Assembly: GCA_944389295.1 (NCBI GenBank)
Contig: CALXLV010000016.1
Coordinates: 57,516 to 121,515 of the forward strand
Source: an uncultured Spirochaetaceae bacterium
Lineage (GTDB): Bacteria > Spirochaetota > Spirochaetia > Sphaerochaetales > Sphaerochaetaceae
Direction of reading: 5' to 3'
Length of the DNA stretch: 64,000 bases
Every line of letters starts with the position of its first letter. The stretch's first letter is position 1. The notes beneath the pieces were generated by a model. That model was given only the letters and a program-made list of their open reading frames with translations, was not told the DNA's origin and did not search any database. Of the stretch, positions 46,250 through 55,474 are shown piece by piece. Position numbers and translations under genes: made by a program.

Positions 46250-47200
46250 ATGGAGAGAGATAAACTCAAAGACGGAATCTATGCGCTTATGCATACGGAA
46301 AAAGGCGATATTCTTCTTGAGCTTGAGTACAAGCGCTGCCCGATGACTGTATGCAATTTCATCGGACTTGCAGAGGGAAATCTCAACGTAGAGAACGGAG
46401 GAGTTCCTTTCTATGACGGACTGAACTTCCACAGAGTGATAAAAGACTTCATGATTCAGGGAGGATGCCCCAAGGGTGACGGTACAGGCGGACCAGGATA
46501 CAGATTCCCTGATGAATTCAATCCGGAACTTAAGCATGACGGTCCCGGTGTACTCTCAATGGCCAATGCCGGCCCTGGAACAAACGGAAGCCAGTTCTTC
46601 ATAACACACGTTGCAACACCGTGGCTTGACGGAAAGCACACTGTTTTCGGCCATGTCATCGAGGGACAGGATGTTGTCAATTCCATTGAGCAGGGTGACC
46701 GCATCAACAAAGTCGAGATAATCCGTGTAGGCAAGGATGCTGAGGCCTTCAATACATCGGGAGAGGCTTTCGCGGATTACTGCGATGAAGTCGAGGAGCG
46801 ACATCAGAAAGCACTCAGGGAAGCTAGGAAGAAGATCGAGAAGGAGATCGACAACAGATATCCGAATGCTGAAATTACCAGTACCGGGTTACGGTATATA
46901 GTGACAAAGAAGGGTTCCGGAGATGCCTCTCCTAAATATGGACAGTCCGTGACCGTGCACTATCAGGGATCGCTCCTCAACGGCAAGATATTCGACTCTT
47001 CGCTGATAAGAAAGCAGCCTGCCAAGTTTGCGATCGGACAGGTCATAGAGGGGTGGAACGAGGCTTTGATGACCATGAAGAAGGGAGAGAAGAGAACCCT
47101 TATCATCCCGCCTGAGCTCGGCTACGGCGAGTATGGATATCCCGGAGTCATTCCTCCCGATTCATTCCTTATTTTCGATGTGGAGCTTCTTGATTTCTGA
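46250..47200 (+). CDS. Double immunophilin: cyclophilin fused to FKBP
   Basis: A 316-residue prolyl isomerase made of two unrelated families. Residues 1 to about 165 are a cyclophilin ([37 protein letters not shown]). A charged linker of about 45 residues follows. Residues about 215-316 are an FKBP domain ([29 protein letters not shown]). No signal peptide, so cytoplasmic. The ATG at 46250 has AGGAG nine bases upstream; 46241 and 46244 lie too close to that site. Stop overlaps radA by one base. Confidence 0.93.
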   Translation: MERDKLKDGIYALMHTEKGDILLELEYKRCPMTVCNFIGLAEGNLNVENGGVPFYDGLNFHRVIKDFMIQGGCPKGDGTGGPGYRFPDEFNPELKHDGPGVLSMANAGPGTNGSQFFITHVATPWLDGKHTVFGHVIEGQDVVNSIEQGDRINKVEIIRVGKDAEAFNTSGEAFADYCDEVEERHQKALREARKKIEKEIDNRYPNAEITSTGLRYIVTKKGSGDASPKYGQSVTVHYQGSLLNGKIFDSSLIRKQPAKFAIGQVIEGWNEALMTMKKGEKRTLIIPPELGYGEYGYPGVIPPDSFLIFDVELLDF

Positions 47201-48558
47201 TGAAGGAAAGCCAGGTGCATTATGTCTGCCGTGAGTGCGGACACATAGAGAGCAAGTGGAACGGAAGATGTCCTGAATGCGGAAGCTGGAACAGCTTTGA
47301 TGAGGAGAAAACAGTACCTCTTCAGAAAGGGAGAAGCGAGCAGCCGTCCGTGATGGATGCCTCCGTCCGCAGGCTCTCCGATGTACCTTATGAGAAATCC
47401 ATGCGCGTCTCCTCCGGAATGGAAGAGCTCGACAGGGTTCTGGGAGGCGGCGTGATGCGCCCGTCCTCCGTCCTTGTGGGAGGAGAGCCCGGAATCGGCA
47501 AGAGCACGATCATGATACAGATGCTCAGCCATCTCTCTGATAATGGCGATGTGCTCTATGTCTCCGGAGAGGAGTCTCCTTCGCAGGTGCGCCTCAGGGC
47601 GGAGCGTCTGGGACTCAGGGCGGAGAATATATCCATCTTCTGCGATACGAGGCTCGAGGCTCTCTCAGAGACGATTGAGAAGCTGCGCCCTGGGTATATA
47701 GTCGTCGATTCGCTGCAGACGCTCTCAAGCGCTTCCATAGCCTCGATGGCAGGTTCTCCCAATCAGATCAAAGCAGGATGCATGGAGCTCTCACTCCTCG
47801 CAAAGAAGATAGGAGCTGCGGTATTCTTCATAGGCCATGTGACGAAGGACGGTTCAATAGCCGGCCCGAAACTCGCTGAGCATATCGTAGACACAGTGCT
47901 CTACTTCGAGAGCGCAGAGAACGGCGTCAGGCTTCTCAGAGCCAGCAAGAACAGGTTCGGCTCGGTGGATGAGATCGGTCTTTTCACAATGGACGGAAAG
48001 GGACTTCACGGAATGAAGGACCCCTCCTCGATATTCATATCATCCCGCGGCAGGGAAGGCCTTCCTTCCGGAATAGCGTTCACCTCTGCCATAGAGGGAA
48101 GCAGGACATTCGCCGTCGAGATACAGGCGCTTGTGGTTCCCGCCAAATCAGGACTGCAGAGAATCTACTCCGACCGCATAGACGTATCCCGTGTGAGCCG
48201 CGTGGCGGCCATACTGCAGAAGCATGCAGGGCTCAGCCTTGCGGATCAGGATATTTATGTGAATGTGGCAGGAGGAATGAAGCTCTCAGAGGTATCTACG
48301 GAGCTTGCGCTTGCGCTCGCTCTCTACAGCTCGCGTGAGGATGTTCCTCTCTCTCCCGATCTCGCGGCTTTCGGAGAGCTCTCCCTTGCAGGAGAGGTCA
48401 GGCCAGTGTCTTTCTCCGAGCGCAGGATGAAGAGCCTTGCGGACATGGGGTTCGGAAAGGTCCTCTCCACAGAAAGTAAGTCGTCATTACAAATATCGCT
48501 TCTTACTGCGGACAATATAAAAGCCGCTCTGATAGCGGCTTTCAGCAGAAGGAAATAG
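47200..48558 (+). CDS. radA: DNA repair protein RadA
   Basis: A RecA-like branch-migration ATPase of 452 residues. The zinc finger is CRECGHIESKWNGRCPECGS. Walker A reads GGEPGIGKSTIM, the RadA-specific loop is KNRFGSVDEIG, and a Lon-like C-terminal domain includes VAGGMKLSEVSTELALALAL. The start ATG shares one base with the preceding stop, so it is coupled to the immunophilin gene. Convergent with the TraB gene. Confidence 0.97.
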   Translation: MKESQVHYVCRECGHIESKWNGRCPECGSWNSFDEEKTVPLQKGRSEQPSVMDASVRRLSDVPYEKSMRVSSGMEELDRVLGGGVMRPSSVLVGGEPGIGKSTIMIQMLSHLSDNGDVLYVSGEESPSQVRLRAERLGLRAENISIFCDTRLEALSETIEKLRPGYIVVDSLQTLSSASIASMAGSPNQIKAGCMELSLLAKKIGAAVFFIGHVTKDGSIAGPKLAEHIVDTVLYFESAENGVRLLRASKNRFGSVDEIGLFTMDGKGLHGMKDPSSIFISSRGREGLPSGIAFTSAIEGSRTFAVEIQALVVPAKSGLQRIYSDRIDVSRVSRVAAILQKHAGLSLADQDIYVNVAGGMKLSEVSTELALALALYSSREDVPLSPDLAAFGELSLAGEVRPVSFSERRMKSLADMGFGKVLSTESKSSLQISLLTADNIKAALIAAFSRRK

Positions 48559-48578
48559 ATAAAGGTAAGCGCTCCTTA

Positions 48579-49769
48579 TCATATCCTCGCGATAAGAAGA
48601 GGGAAGGCCACGAACGTTCCGAGCATGCTTCCGACGGAGCTGAGGAAGAATACCAGAAGGCAGTGGAGTATCCTGTTCCTGTACCATCCTTTCAGATGCA
48701 TCGCATCGTCGTTCAGATGCTCGAAGTCCTTCACCTTCGGCTTCCTGAATGTGGCTTCCAGTATTCCTCCCAGCATTCCCACGCCCAGCACCGGATTGAG
48801 GGCGAAAAACGGCGATGTTATTGAGCATGCGAGGATATTCAGCGGATGCGCTGCCGCGATGAGCGATGTGATGAATGTTCCGCAGCAGTTGACGAGCACC
48901 CAGTAAAGGAACGTCCTCACTCCCTGATCCCACCCGTTAGCCGCTATTCCTATCACCAGCAGGGCTATTATCAGGGTGGGGATGATGAACTCTGCGGCGC
49001 GCCCCCATCCCTTCTTCGCCGGAACAGTGTCCAGCTCCTCAATGCTCTTTGTCGGCGTATCAGTCTCGAGCTTCTCGAAATTCGCAAGGATTCCCTTCGT
49101 GTGTCCGGCGCCTATTACGGCGACCTTTCTCATGCCGGGAGCGTTGTATATCTTGGTGGCGAGATATGTGTCCCGCTCGTCTATCAGGACCTCTTTCACT
49201 GACGGCAGCTCTTTCGCCACCTCATTGAGCATTCCCTCCAGCGTCTCCTGCTTCTTCAGCTCCTCGAGTTCCTCAGGAGTAATCTCCTCGTCGGAGAAGG
49301 CTGCCGAGATCAGAGTTCCGAGGAGCTTGCACTTGTTCCACAGGCTGCTCTTCGCCCAGGCTCTGCGGAATGTCGTCTGTATCTCCCTGTCGCAGAGAGA
49401 GACCGGTATGCCCTTCTCCTCCGCGAGCTTTGCGGCTCCGAGAATCTCATCGCCGGGATTCGCTCCAGTCTCCGCGCCAAGCCTTCTCTGGAATGAAGCC
49501 AGCGCTGTGTTGGCAAGGAGGAGAAATCCCTTGCCTTCCCTGAACACCTTCCTTATGTCGGTGTTCTCCCAGCTCTTCGTCCCCGATTTGCTGGCCATGC
49601 GCGAGGCATCAAGCTCTATGCACACCCTGTCGGGATTCTCTTCATCTATTATGGAGGCGACCTCCTGGACGCTGCTCTGCGAAACGTGGGCAGTTCCGAT
49701 CAGGAAAACCTCCGCCCCGTTCGAGAATGTTATGCGGTGATAAGTGTCGCTGATTCTCTCAACATGCAT
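48579..49769 (-). CDS. TraB family protein
   Basis: A 396-residue TraB/PrgY-type protein. The N-terminal 240 residues form the conserved domain (VFLIGTAHVSQSSVQEVAS, RVCIELDASR, DERDTYLATKI, VAVIGAGHTKGI), with GTAH and GAGH histidines typical of this family. The rest holds about four transmembrane helices (FIIPTLIIALLVIGIAANGW onward). PrgY-type members block pheromone signals in enterococci and others are of unknown use. A TATACT lies seven bases before the ATG and there is no Shine-Dalgarno site. Confidence 0.9.
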   Translation of the reverse strand: MHVERISDTYHRITFSNGAEVFLIGTAHVSQSSVQEVASIIDEENPDRVCIELDASRMASKSGTKSWENTDIRKVFREGKGFLLLANTALASFQRRLGAETGANPGDEILGAAKLAEEKGIPVSLCDREIQTTFRRAWAKSSLWNKCKLLGTLISAAFSDEEITPEELEELKKQETLEGMLNEVAKELPSVKEVLIDERDTYLATKIYNAPGMRKVAVIGAGHTKGILANFEKLETDTPTKSIEELDTVPAKKGWGRAAEFIIPTLIIALLVIGIAANGWDQGVRTFLYWVLVNCCGTFITSLIAAAHPLNILACSITSPFFALNPVLGVGMLGGILEATFRKPKVKDFEHLNDDAMHLKGWYRNRILHCLLVFFLSSVGSMLGTFVAFPLLIARI

Positions 49770-49776
49770 GATCCAG

Positions 49777-49782
49777 AGTATA
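49777..49782 (-). promoter_or_regulatory. -10 element of the TraB gene, leaderless spacing
   Basis: TATACT on the minus strand, then seven bases to the ATG at 49769. The -35 region is poor. Confidence 0.5.
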
Positions 49783-49791
49783 AACCAACGG

Positions 49792-50223
49792 TCACTCCAT
49801 GGGGAAGAGAAGCTGCATTACGCTCTCGAGGATGCTTTCCCTGTAAATGCGCACGAAAACGCGTCCGCTCATCCCTGTCGCATACGGCAGAATGAGGCGC
49901 TGCAGTCCGCTCTCAGGCGGAAGGAAAGGAAACTGCTCGAAAAGATAAGAGCCCTCTGGAATCATGAAGTCCTCATCATCCTTTCTTCTCACTGTCCCGC
50001 CGCTCTCTATTATCCTCTTCTCCTCATCCGTATAGCCGTCCCTCTCTCCCGCCTCAAGACGGCGGAGGGAGAGAATCTCACCTTCATAGGAGTATGAATA
50101 CAGCACTGCGGCGTCATAGCCAGGCATTGACCTGTCAGCCTTTCTCTGCAGCTCTTCAAGCGTGAGCGGCGTGCTCCGGTAGTATATGGGGGAGGAGAGT
50201 GTCAGTTTAATCGCTCTGTTCAT
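49792..50223 (-). CDS. Hypothetical protein, 143 residues
   Basis: I do not recognise this protein. It starts MNRAIKLTLSSPIYYRSTPL and has no clear signal peptide or membrane segment. It is rich in charged residues around 50-85 and ends with SILESVMQLLFPME. It lies between pepD and the TraB gene on the minus strand, 34 bases after pepD. A strong hairpin sits just before its ATG and no Shine-Dalgarno sequence is visible between them. It may be a real but poorly expressed gene. Confidence 0.6.
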   Translation of the reverse strand: MNRAIKLTLSSPIYYRSTPLTLEELQRKADRSMPGYDAAVLYSYSYEGEILSLRRLEAGERDGYTDEEKRIIESGGTVRRKDDEDFMIPEGSYLFEQFPFLPPESGLQRLILPYATGMSGRVFVRIYRESILESVMQLLFPME

Positions 50224-50229
50224 CAGAAT

Positions 50230-50251
50230 GCGGAGCGGCTTTCCGCTCCGC
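50230..50251 (-). repeat. Strong hairpin between pepD and the next gene
   Basis: GCGGAGCGG, 4-base loop, CCGCTCCGC, a perfect 9-bp stem that ends six bases before the ATG at 50223. On the minus strand no T-run follows, so it may limit readthrough or translation rather than act as a full terminator. Confidence 0.7.
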
Positions 50252-50257
50252 TCTCCT

Positions 50258-51685
50258 TTATTTCAGCATCGGCAGCATCTTTTTGACGAATTCAGCCATT
50301 CTCTCCGCAGAGGCGACATCGGCCGTCTCGTTTACTGAGTGGACATCCCTGAGATCAGGACCGATCGAGATGGATTCCATGCCGGGAATTATGGAGTTGA
50401 TGATTCCGCACTCAAGACCTGCGTGTATCGCGGTGATCACAGGCTTTTTCCCTATGATCTTCTTGTAGGCCGCAGCCGCTTCCTTCGCGAGAGAGGATTC
50501 AGGATCGGGCGTCCACGAGGGATACTCTCCCGTTATCTTCGCCTTGAATCCGAAGCTGTCCGCGAGGGTCAGTATCTCATATGCGAGGGCCATCTTCCGC
50601 GAGTCCACGCTGCTTCTTACGCTGTAAATCACACAAAGCCTGTCATTTTCCTCGGAGACTATCGCAAGGTTGTCGGATGTCTCGACTATGCCGCTTATCG
50701 CGGTGCTCATCGACCTTACGCCGCAGGGAGAGCAGAAGAGCATATCCGCGATCTTCTGGCTCTTCTTGCGTCTGATGACGCGCTCAGGCATATCCGCTGC
50801 TGCAGCTTCGATGATCACGCCCGGATCGGAGACGGAATACTCTGCAGAGAGCTCTTTTTGCAGTGTCTTTGCCTGCGAGATCGCGGCATCGGGATCAGAG
50901 ACAGTTATAACCGCCTCAGCAGAAGAGGGAATTACGTTGCGTCTCGTTCCTCCAGAGATCGATGCTATCTGGAACGACGGCAGCCTGTTGAGATATCTGG
51001 CGAGAAGCTTTATCGCGTTTCCTCTCTCCTTGTGTATCTCGCCTCCGCTGTGGCCGCCAAGAAGGCCGCTGACAGATACCTTCACGGCGCTTCCCTCGGG
51101 TTTCTCGTACTTGAGCTTCATGGATGACTCTATATCGAGGCCGCCGGCGCATCCGATGAAGATGAGGCCTTCCTCTTCGCTGTCGAGGTTTATCAGCCGT
51201 CTTGCCGAAATCTTCTCGGGATCGATGCTGTACGCTCCGCCGAGGCCTGTCTCCTCCTCGACCGTGAAGATCGCCTCAAGCGGTCCGTGCTCGGCATCGG
51301 GGTCTGAGAGTATGTCGAGAATCATCGCGACGCCGAGGCCGTCGTCGGCTCCGAGCGATGTGTCCTTTGCCTTTACGGATACTCCGTCGGTGACTATCTT
51401 TATCGGGTCCTTGCTGAAATCATGTGCAGAACCTTCCTTCTTCACGCATACCATGTCGATATGCGCCTGCAGTGCCGTGGCCGGCATCTTTTCAAGTCCC
51501 TTTGTTCCGGGAACCTTCATATATACATTCCCCTTGGCGTCGGAAGATGCCTCTATTCTGCAGTTTTCCGCCCATGAGAGGAGATAGTTCCTTATTCCTT
51601 CCTCATTGCCGCTCTCGCGCGGAATGGATGATATCTCAGAGAATATTTTCCAGAGTCTTTTATTGTTCAGCTTGCTGTACCACAT
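50258..51685 (-). CDS. pepD: Aminoacyl-histidine dipeptidase (M20C, PepD)
   Basis: A zinc peptidase of 475 residues that splits dipeptides such as carnosine-like Xaa-His. Conserved segments are LQAHIDMVCVKKEG (zinc His and catalytic Asp), TSLGADDGLGVAMIL (bridging Asp), FTVEEETGLGGAY (catalytic and zinc Glu), and GLLGGHSGGEIHKERGNA. GGAGG precedes the ATG. The start overlaps nagA's end by 19 bases, so both are in one operon. Confidence 0.95.
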   Translation of the reverse strand: MWYSKLNNKRLWKIFSEISSIPRESGNEEGIRNYLLSWAENCRIEASSDAKGNVYMKVPGTKGLEKMPATALQAHIDMVCVKKEGSAHDFSKDPIKIVTDGVSVKAKDTSLGADDGLGVAMILDILSDPDAEHGPLEAIFTVEEETGLGGAYSIDPEKISARRLINLDSEEEGLIFIGCAGGLDIESSMKLKYEKPEGSAVKVSVSGLLGGHSGGEIHKERGNAIKLLARYLNRLPSFQIASISGGTRRNVIPSSAEAVITVSDPDAAISQAKTLQKELSAEYSVSDPGVIIEAAAADMPERVIRRKKSQKIADMLFCSPCGVRSMSTAISGIVETSDNLAIVSEENDRLCVIYSVRSSVDSRKMALAYEILTLADSFGFKAKITGEYPSWTPDPESSLAKEAAAAYKKIIGKKPVITAIHAGLECGIINSIIPGMESISIGPDLRDVHSVNETADVASAERMAEFVKKMLPMLK

Positions 51686-52806
51686 ACAATGCCTCCGTTG
51701 ACCATAGTGAATCTTATTTCGAGGTTTCTGTCCATCACGGCGAGATCAGCCCTCTTTCCCGCTGCTATCTCCCCCCTGTCCGAAAGTCCGTATATCCTCG
51801 CGGGGGCGGAGGAGGTAACCATAGACGCCTCCTCGACAGGGATGCCCCAGTTTATCAGGTTGACGAACGCCCTGTGCATTGTCAGAGCCGATCCCTGGAT
51901 AAGCTCCGGATTGTCCTTAGTAACCCAGAGTCCGTCCTTCATCTCGACTTCAACTCCGTTTGCCGTGAGCTTTCCCTCTCTCTGCATTGTCGGACGGAGT
52001 GAGTCCGTTATTACGGCGACTTTATCAGCTCCCTTTGTCCTGATGACGAATTTCACGAGATCTGGATGCACATGCCTGCCGTCAGCGATGATCTCTGCAG
52101 TCATTTCATCATGCATTAGGATGCATCCGGCAGTTCCCGGTTTTCTGTGGTTTATCCCCGACATCGCGTTGAAGAGATGCGCAGCATGTCTGAACCCCAT
52201 CTTAATGCCTGCAGATGCCTCCTCATATGATGCATCTGTGTGTCCCATCAGCATGACTATGCCGTGTTTCTCAGCTATCTTTGCAATCTCTCTGATTCCT
52301 TCAAGCTCAGGCGCGGCTGTCATCGCCCTTGTCAGCCCGCATCCTTCCGCGATCATCGCCTCCATTGCGGACGGTGACGGGTCTAGCCTTCCCGCAGGGT
52401 TCTGAGCTCCGATGCGGCGGGGAGAGATGAACGGGCCTTCTATATGGATGCCGGCGATTGATGCACCTTTCTCCTTCCCGTGAGCCTGCACGATCGCGCG
52501 CTCATCTTTCAGTATTCTCTCCATCGTGTCCGTGTATATTGTGGGAAAGAAGGATGTGACTCCGGCGGCGGCAAGGCAGGATGACATTGTGAGGATGGAA
52601 TCCTCATCACCGTCCTCTGTGCCGCATCCTCCGATGCCGTGTATGTGCGTGTCTATGAAGCCAGGAACCGCCAGAAGCCCTCTGCCGTCGATCTCCCTAT
52701 CACAGCTTCCGCTTTTTTCTGTGAACTTTCCGTCCTCGACTATTATATCAGTCTTTGCGATCCTGCCGCCTTTGACGGCATCGATGTCCCTTATGGCGAT
52801 GCGCAT
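51667..52806 (-). CDS. nagA: N-acetylglucosamine-6-phosphate deacetylase
   Basis: Removes acetate from GlcNAc-6-phosphate during amino-sugar recycling. The 379 residues show GFIDTHIHGIGGCGTED, the metal Glu in GIHIEGPFISP, metal histidines in LMGHTDASYEEA and RHAAHLFNAMSG, and the catalytic Asp in VAVITDSLRPT. No nagB gene lies nearby. An extended TG-A-TATAAT -10 box lies six bases before the ATG, without a Shine-Dalgarno sequence. It is divergent from the lipid kinase gene. Confidence 0.95.
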   Translation of the reverse strand: MRIAIRDIDAVKGGRIAKTDIIVEDGKFTEKSGSCDREIDGRGLLAVPGFIDTHIHGIGGCGTEDGDEDSILTMSSCLAAAGVTSFFPTIYTDTMERILKDERAIVQAHGKEKGASIAGIHIEGPFISPRRIGAQNPAGRLDPSPSAMEAMIAEGCGLTRAMTAAPELEGIREIAKIAEKHGIVMLMGHTDASYEEASAGIKMGFRHAAHLFNAMSGINHRKPGTAGCILMHDEMTAEIIADGRHVHPDLVKFVIRTKGADKVAVITDSLRPTMQREGKLTANGVEVEMKDGLWVTKDNPELIQGSALTMHRAFVNLINWGIPVEEASMVTSSAPARIYGLSDRGEIAAGKRADLAVMDRNLEIRFTMVNGGIVCGTAS

Positions 52807-52812
52807 GGTATG

Positions 52813-52821
52813 ATTATATCA
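52813..52821 (-). promoter_or_regulatory. Extended -10 leaderless promoter of nagA
   Basis: On the minus strand, TGATATAAT (52813-52821), then six bases (CATACC) to the ATG at 52806. The extended TG can compensate for the poor -35. Confidence 0.6.
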
Positions 52822-52859
52822 TCAGCAGCGGAATAAGCTATCGGAATGCGTATTTGATA

Positions 52860-52889
52860 TTGTGGAATACACGCTTTTCAGGCGATAAT
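52860..52889 (+). promoter_or_regulatory. Leaderless-type promoter of the lipid kinase
   Basis: TTGTGG (52860-52865), 18 bases, GATAAT (52884-52889), then six bases to the ATG at 52896. Confidence 0.55.
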
Positions 52890-52895
52890 TCCACT

Positions 52896-53825
52896 ATGCT
52901 CCGGAAAGACATTCTCCTCATCATCAACCCCAATGCCTCGAAGGGACGCGGGCGCAGGCGTGCCCATGAGATCCATGATCTTTTCGCCCTGCACGGAAGG
53001 GCCTGCACTGTGGCATATACAAGGGAACCGGGACATGCGGAGAATCTTGCGCGGCGCGGAGCTTCATACGGCTACAAAGTCATTGTAGCAGCCGGCGGCG
53101 ACGGCACAGTGAACGAAGTTTTGAACGGCATCATGAAAGAAGGGAAGAAAAATGTCCGGATGGGGATAATCCCGATCGGGAGGGGCAACGACTTCGCGTG
53201 GATCGCCGGCATTCCCAAGAATGTCTCAGAGGCTGTGAAAATCATCGCGGACGGTGTCGTGCATCCTGTCGATGTGGGATTCTGCACAGGCACAGATCAT
53301 CCCGAGGGCATGTATTTTCTCAATGGAATGGGCTTCGGTTTCGAGCCGATGGTCAACTTCCGTGCCATGGAGTACCGCCGCCTTAATGGGATGCTGAGCT
53401 ACGCGGCCGCATTCATCAGCGTGCTGCGGAATCTTCCGTCTCCGTATGCAGTGCATATGGTCATCGACGGTGAGGTATTCGACATAAAGACGCAGCAGAT
53501 CTCAGTCTGCAACGGGCGCAGGATGGGCTCCGCATTCATGATGGCGCCTCTTGCCGTTATTGATGACGGCTTTCTCGACGTGATGTTCACAAAGCATCCG
53601 CTTGAGCGCCGCGACCTTCCAGGAGTAGTTTTCTCCTTCTTCCGCGGCTCTCATGCCAAGGGCGGAGAGCACTTTGCGTACATGAGGGCGCGCTCTGTGA
53701 CGATAGAATCCGCGAAGGCTGAGATACCAGCCCATTCTGATGGTGAGGTATTCACCAGAAGCGGCAGCAGCTTCTCTGTCCGCATATTGCCCGCGGCGCT
53801 GGAACTGATACGTCCGGAGAATTAA
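52896..53825 (+). CDS. Diacylglycerol/lipid kinase (YegS/BmrU type)
   Basis: A 309-residue lipid kinase probably recycling diacylglycerol into phospholipid synthesis. It begins MLRKDILLIINPNASKGRG. The nucleotide-binding motif is VAAGGDGTVNEVLNGI, followed by MGIIPIGRGNDFAW and the C-terminal DDGFLDVMFTK typical of the family. The frame opens at 52854, but the ATG at 52896 matches homologues and the promoter spacing. Exact substrate unproven. Confidence 0.92.
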   Translation: MLRKDILLIINPNASKGRGRRRAHEIHDLFALHGRACTVAYTREPGHAENLARRGASYGYKVIVAAGGDGTVNEVLNGIMKEGKKNVRMGIIPIGRGNDFAWIAGIPKNVSEAVKIIADGVVHPVDVGFCTGTDHPEGMYFLNGMGFGFEPMVNFRAMEYRRLNGMLSYAAAFISVLRNLPSPYAVHMVIDGEVFDIKTQQISVCNGRRMGSAFMMAPLAVIDDGFLDVMFTKHPLERRDLPGVVFSFFRGSHAKGGEHFAYMRARSVTIESAKAEIPAHSDGEVFTRSGSSFSVRILPAALELIRPEN

Positions 53826-53878
53826 TATTTTCAGCTTATTTCCTTAAATAGCAACAGAAAAACGAAATAAAAAACAAT

Positions 53879-53907
53879 TTGACTTCCGCGCCTTCCTCGT
53901 TTAATAT
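53879..53907 (+). promoter_or_regulatory. Promoter before the trehalase-like glycosidase
   Basis: TTGACT (53879-53884), 17 bases, TAATAT (53902-53907). The leader is about 50 bases, with GGAG at 53957-53960. Confidence 0.65.
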
Positions 53908-53967
53908 GTATAGTGCGATTTAAGGACAGAAAGCAGGGCATTTTTCCTTAGATTACGGAGTTTGGAA

Positions 53968-55389
53968 TTGGTTAAAGATTTAGTCCCCCGTATTCATTTC
54001 TATGATCAGGATTTTGTCGATATGTACGACAGGACATGGGTCTGGCTCGATGAGATCTGGCACCCGGGTGAGAAAGACGGGCTCTTCCCGGAAGGATATT
54101 TCACCCATGGAGACTCAGGCACGCTGAATCTCTTCGATGTCTCCCTTTCCTCTCTGTTCCTTGTCTACAGCAATCAGGCATACAGTCCGTATTCGATGAT
54201 AGATTTCTTCTATTCAATGCAGCAGGAGAACGGTCAGATAGCCGAGAGCTATGACATAGAGACGAAGCAGCCTGTATTCACCTCTGACAATCCTCTCGGA
54301 GTCTCGCTTCCTCTGCTTTCGTATGTGGAGTATGTATTCTTCCATAAGATAGGCAATAAGAAGAGGCTCAAGGATGTCGTTCCCGTACTGGAGAAATACT
54401 TCCTGTGGATTCAGGAGAACTTCAGAAAGGAGAACGGCCTTTATTCCGTACCGTACAGCGCGACGCACATGGGCAACCTCGAGAGGGAAGGTGCTGTCTA
54501 TACAGTAGACTACAATGCAGCGATAGCCGTATTCGCTCTTTATATGTCCAATATCGGCGATATTCTCAACGACAAGGAGCTCGCGTTCAGATACAAGAGG
54601 ATATACTTCTCCGTCAAGACGAGAATAAACAGCATGATGTGGGACGAAGAGGACCGCTTCTACTATGATCTCGACGGAGAGGGAAACAGGATAAAGAACA
54701 AGCATCTCGGCTGCTACTGGACGCTTCTGGCGGAGGTTCCCAACGATGAGTATGCCGCTTTCCTGATAGACCAGCTCAAGGATGACAAGGAGTTCGGAAC
54801 AGAGAACCCGTTCCCGGTCGTTCCCGTCTCCTCGAAGAACTATGCCGCCGGACGCAACGGATACTGCGGAGGCGTCGTTCCATTCCTCACATATATGGTT
54901 GTGAAGGGGCTGATGAACTACGGTGCTTTCGTCTTTGCCCGAGAGTGTACGATAAGGCATATGTACTTCATCCTTGACACCCTCCATCCGGATGCGGAGA
55001 AGCAGGGGAATGCTTGGGAGATCTACAAGCCCGACAGCGAGGGGCCCGCAGGTTCTGCTGACGGATTCGTGAACAGGGAGCGCTATCTGCCGATGCTCGG
55101 CCTTGTCACGATAACGCTTGTGATAGAGAACATCATCGGGCTTGAGATTTCGCTTCCTCACAAGACAGTCTACTGGACGATGCCTTCCCTTGAGGAGATG
55201 GGCATAGAGGATCTTTCCCTCAAGAAGAACAGCATCACCATTCTCTCAAATAAGAATGTCAGAGGCTGGGAGATAAGGCTTGAGAGCGAGAAGCTCTATT
55301 ACTTCACGATAGAGATACTGGACGAGGGCAAGAAGAAAACGCTTCCGATCCCCTCTGGAAAGTGTTCGATGCTGATAGACAAGCTGTAA
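53968..55389 (+). CDS. Trehalase/GH63-like alpha-barrel glycosidase
   Basis: A 473-residue protein resembling the (alpha/alpha)6 glycosidases of the GH37/GH63 or MGH1-like group. Typical segments are WLDEIWHPGEKDGLFPEGYF, SMQQENGQIAES, HLGCYWTLLAEVPNDEYAAF and GYCGGVVPFLTYMVV. No signal peptide, so cytoplasmic. The start is set at TTG 53968, seven bases after GGAG; the TTG at 53962 is too close to that site. The substrate is unknown, but the neighbours point to oligosaccharide use. Confidence 0.75.
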   Translation: MVKDLVPRIHFYDQDFVDMYDRTWVWLDEIWHPGEKDGLFPEGYFTHGDSGTLNLFDVSLSSLFLVYSNQAYSPYSMIDFFYSMQQENGQIAESYDIETKQPVFTSDNPLGVSLPLLSYVEYVFFHKIGNKKRLKDVVPVLEKYFLWIQENFRKENGLYSVPYSATHMGNLEREGAVYTVDYNAAIAVFALYMSNIGDILNDKELAFRYKRIYFSVKTRINSMMWDEEDRFYYDLDGEGNRIKNKHLGCYWTLLAEVPNDEYAAFLIDQLKDDKEFGTENPFPVVPVSSKNYAAGRNGYCGGVVPFLTYMVVKGLMNYGAFVFARECTIRHMYFILDTLHPDAEKQGNAWEIYKPDSEGPAGSADGFVNRERYLPMLGLVTITLVIENIIGLEISLPHKTVYWTMPSLEEMGIEDLSLKKNSITILSNKNVRGWEIRLESEKLYYFTIEILDEGKKKTLPIPSGKCSMLIDKL

Positions 55390-55398
55390 AAATGAAAT

Positions 55399-55444
55399 GC
55401 CGTTCCATTTTCCACTTGCAAGGTCTGGAACGGCGTTATAGACT
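55399..55444 (+). repeat. Hairpin between glycosidase and SDR genes
   Basis: GCCGTTCCA (55399-55407) pairs with TGGAACGGC (55436-55444), a 9-bp stem with 28-base loop, not followed by a T-run. It may be a weak terminator or a message-stability element. Confidence 0.55.
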
Positions 55445-55474
55445 GGATCTGCTGAATATTGAGGAGGCAAGAAT

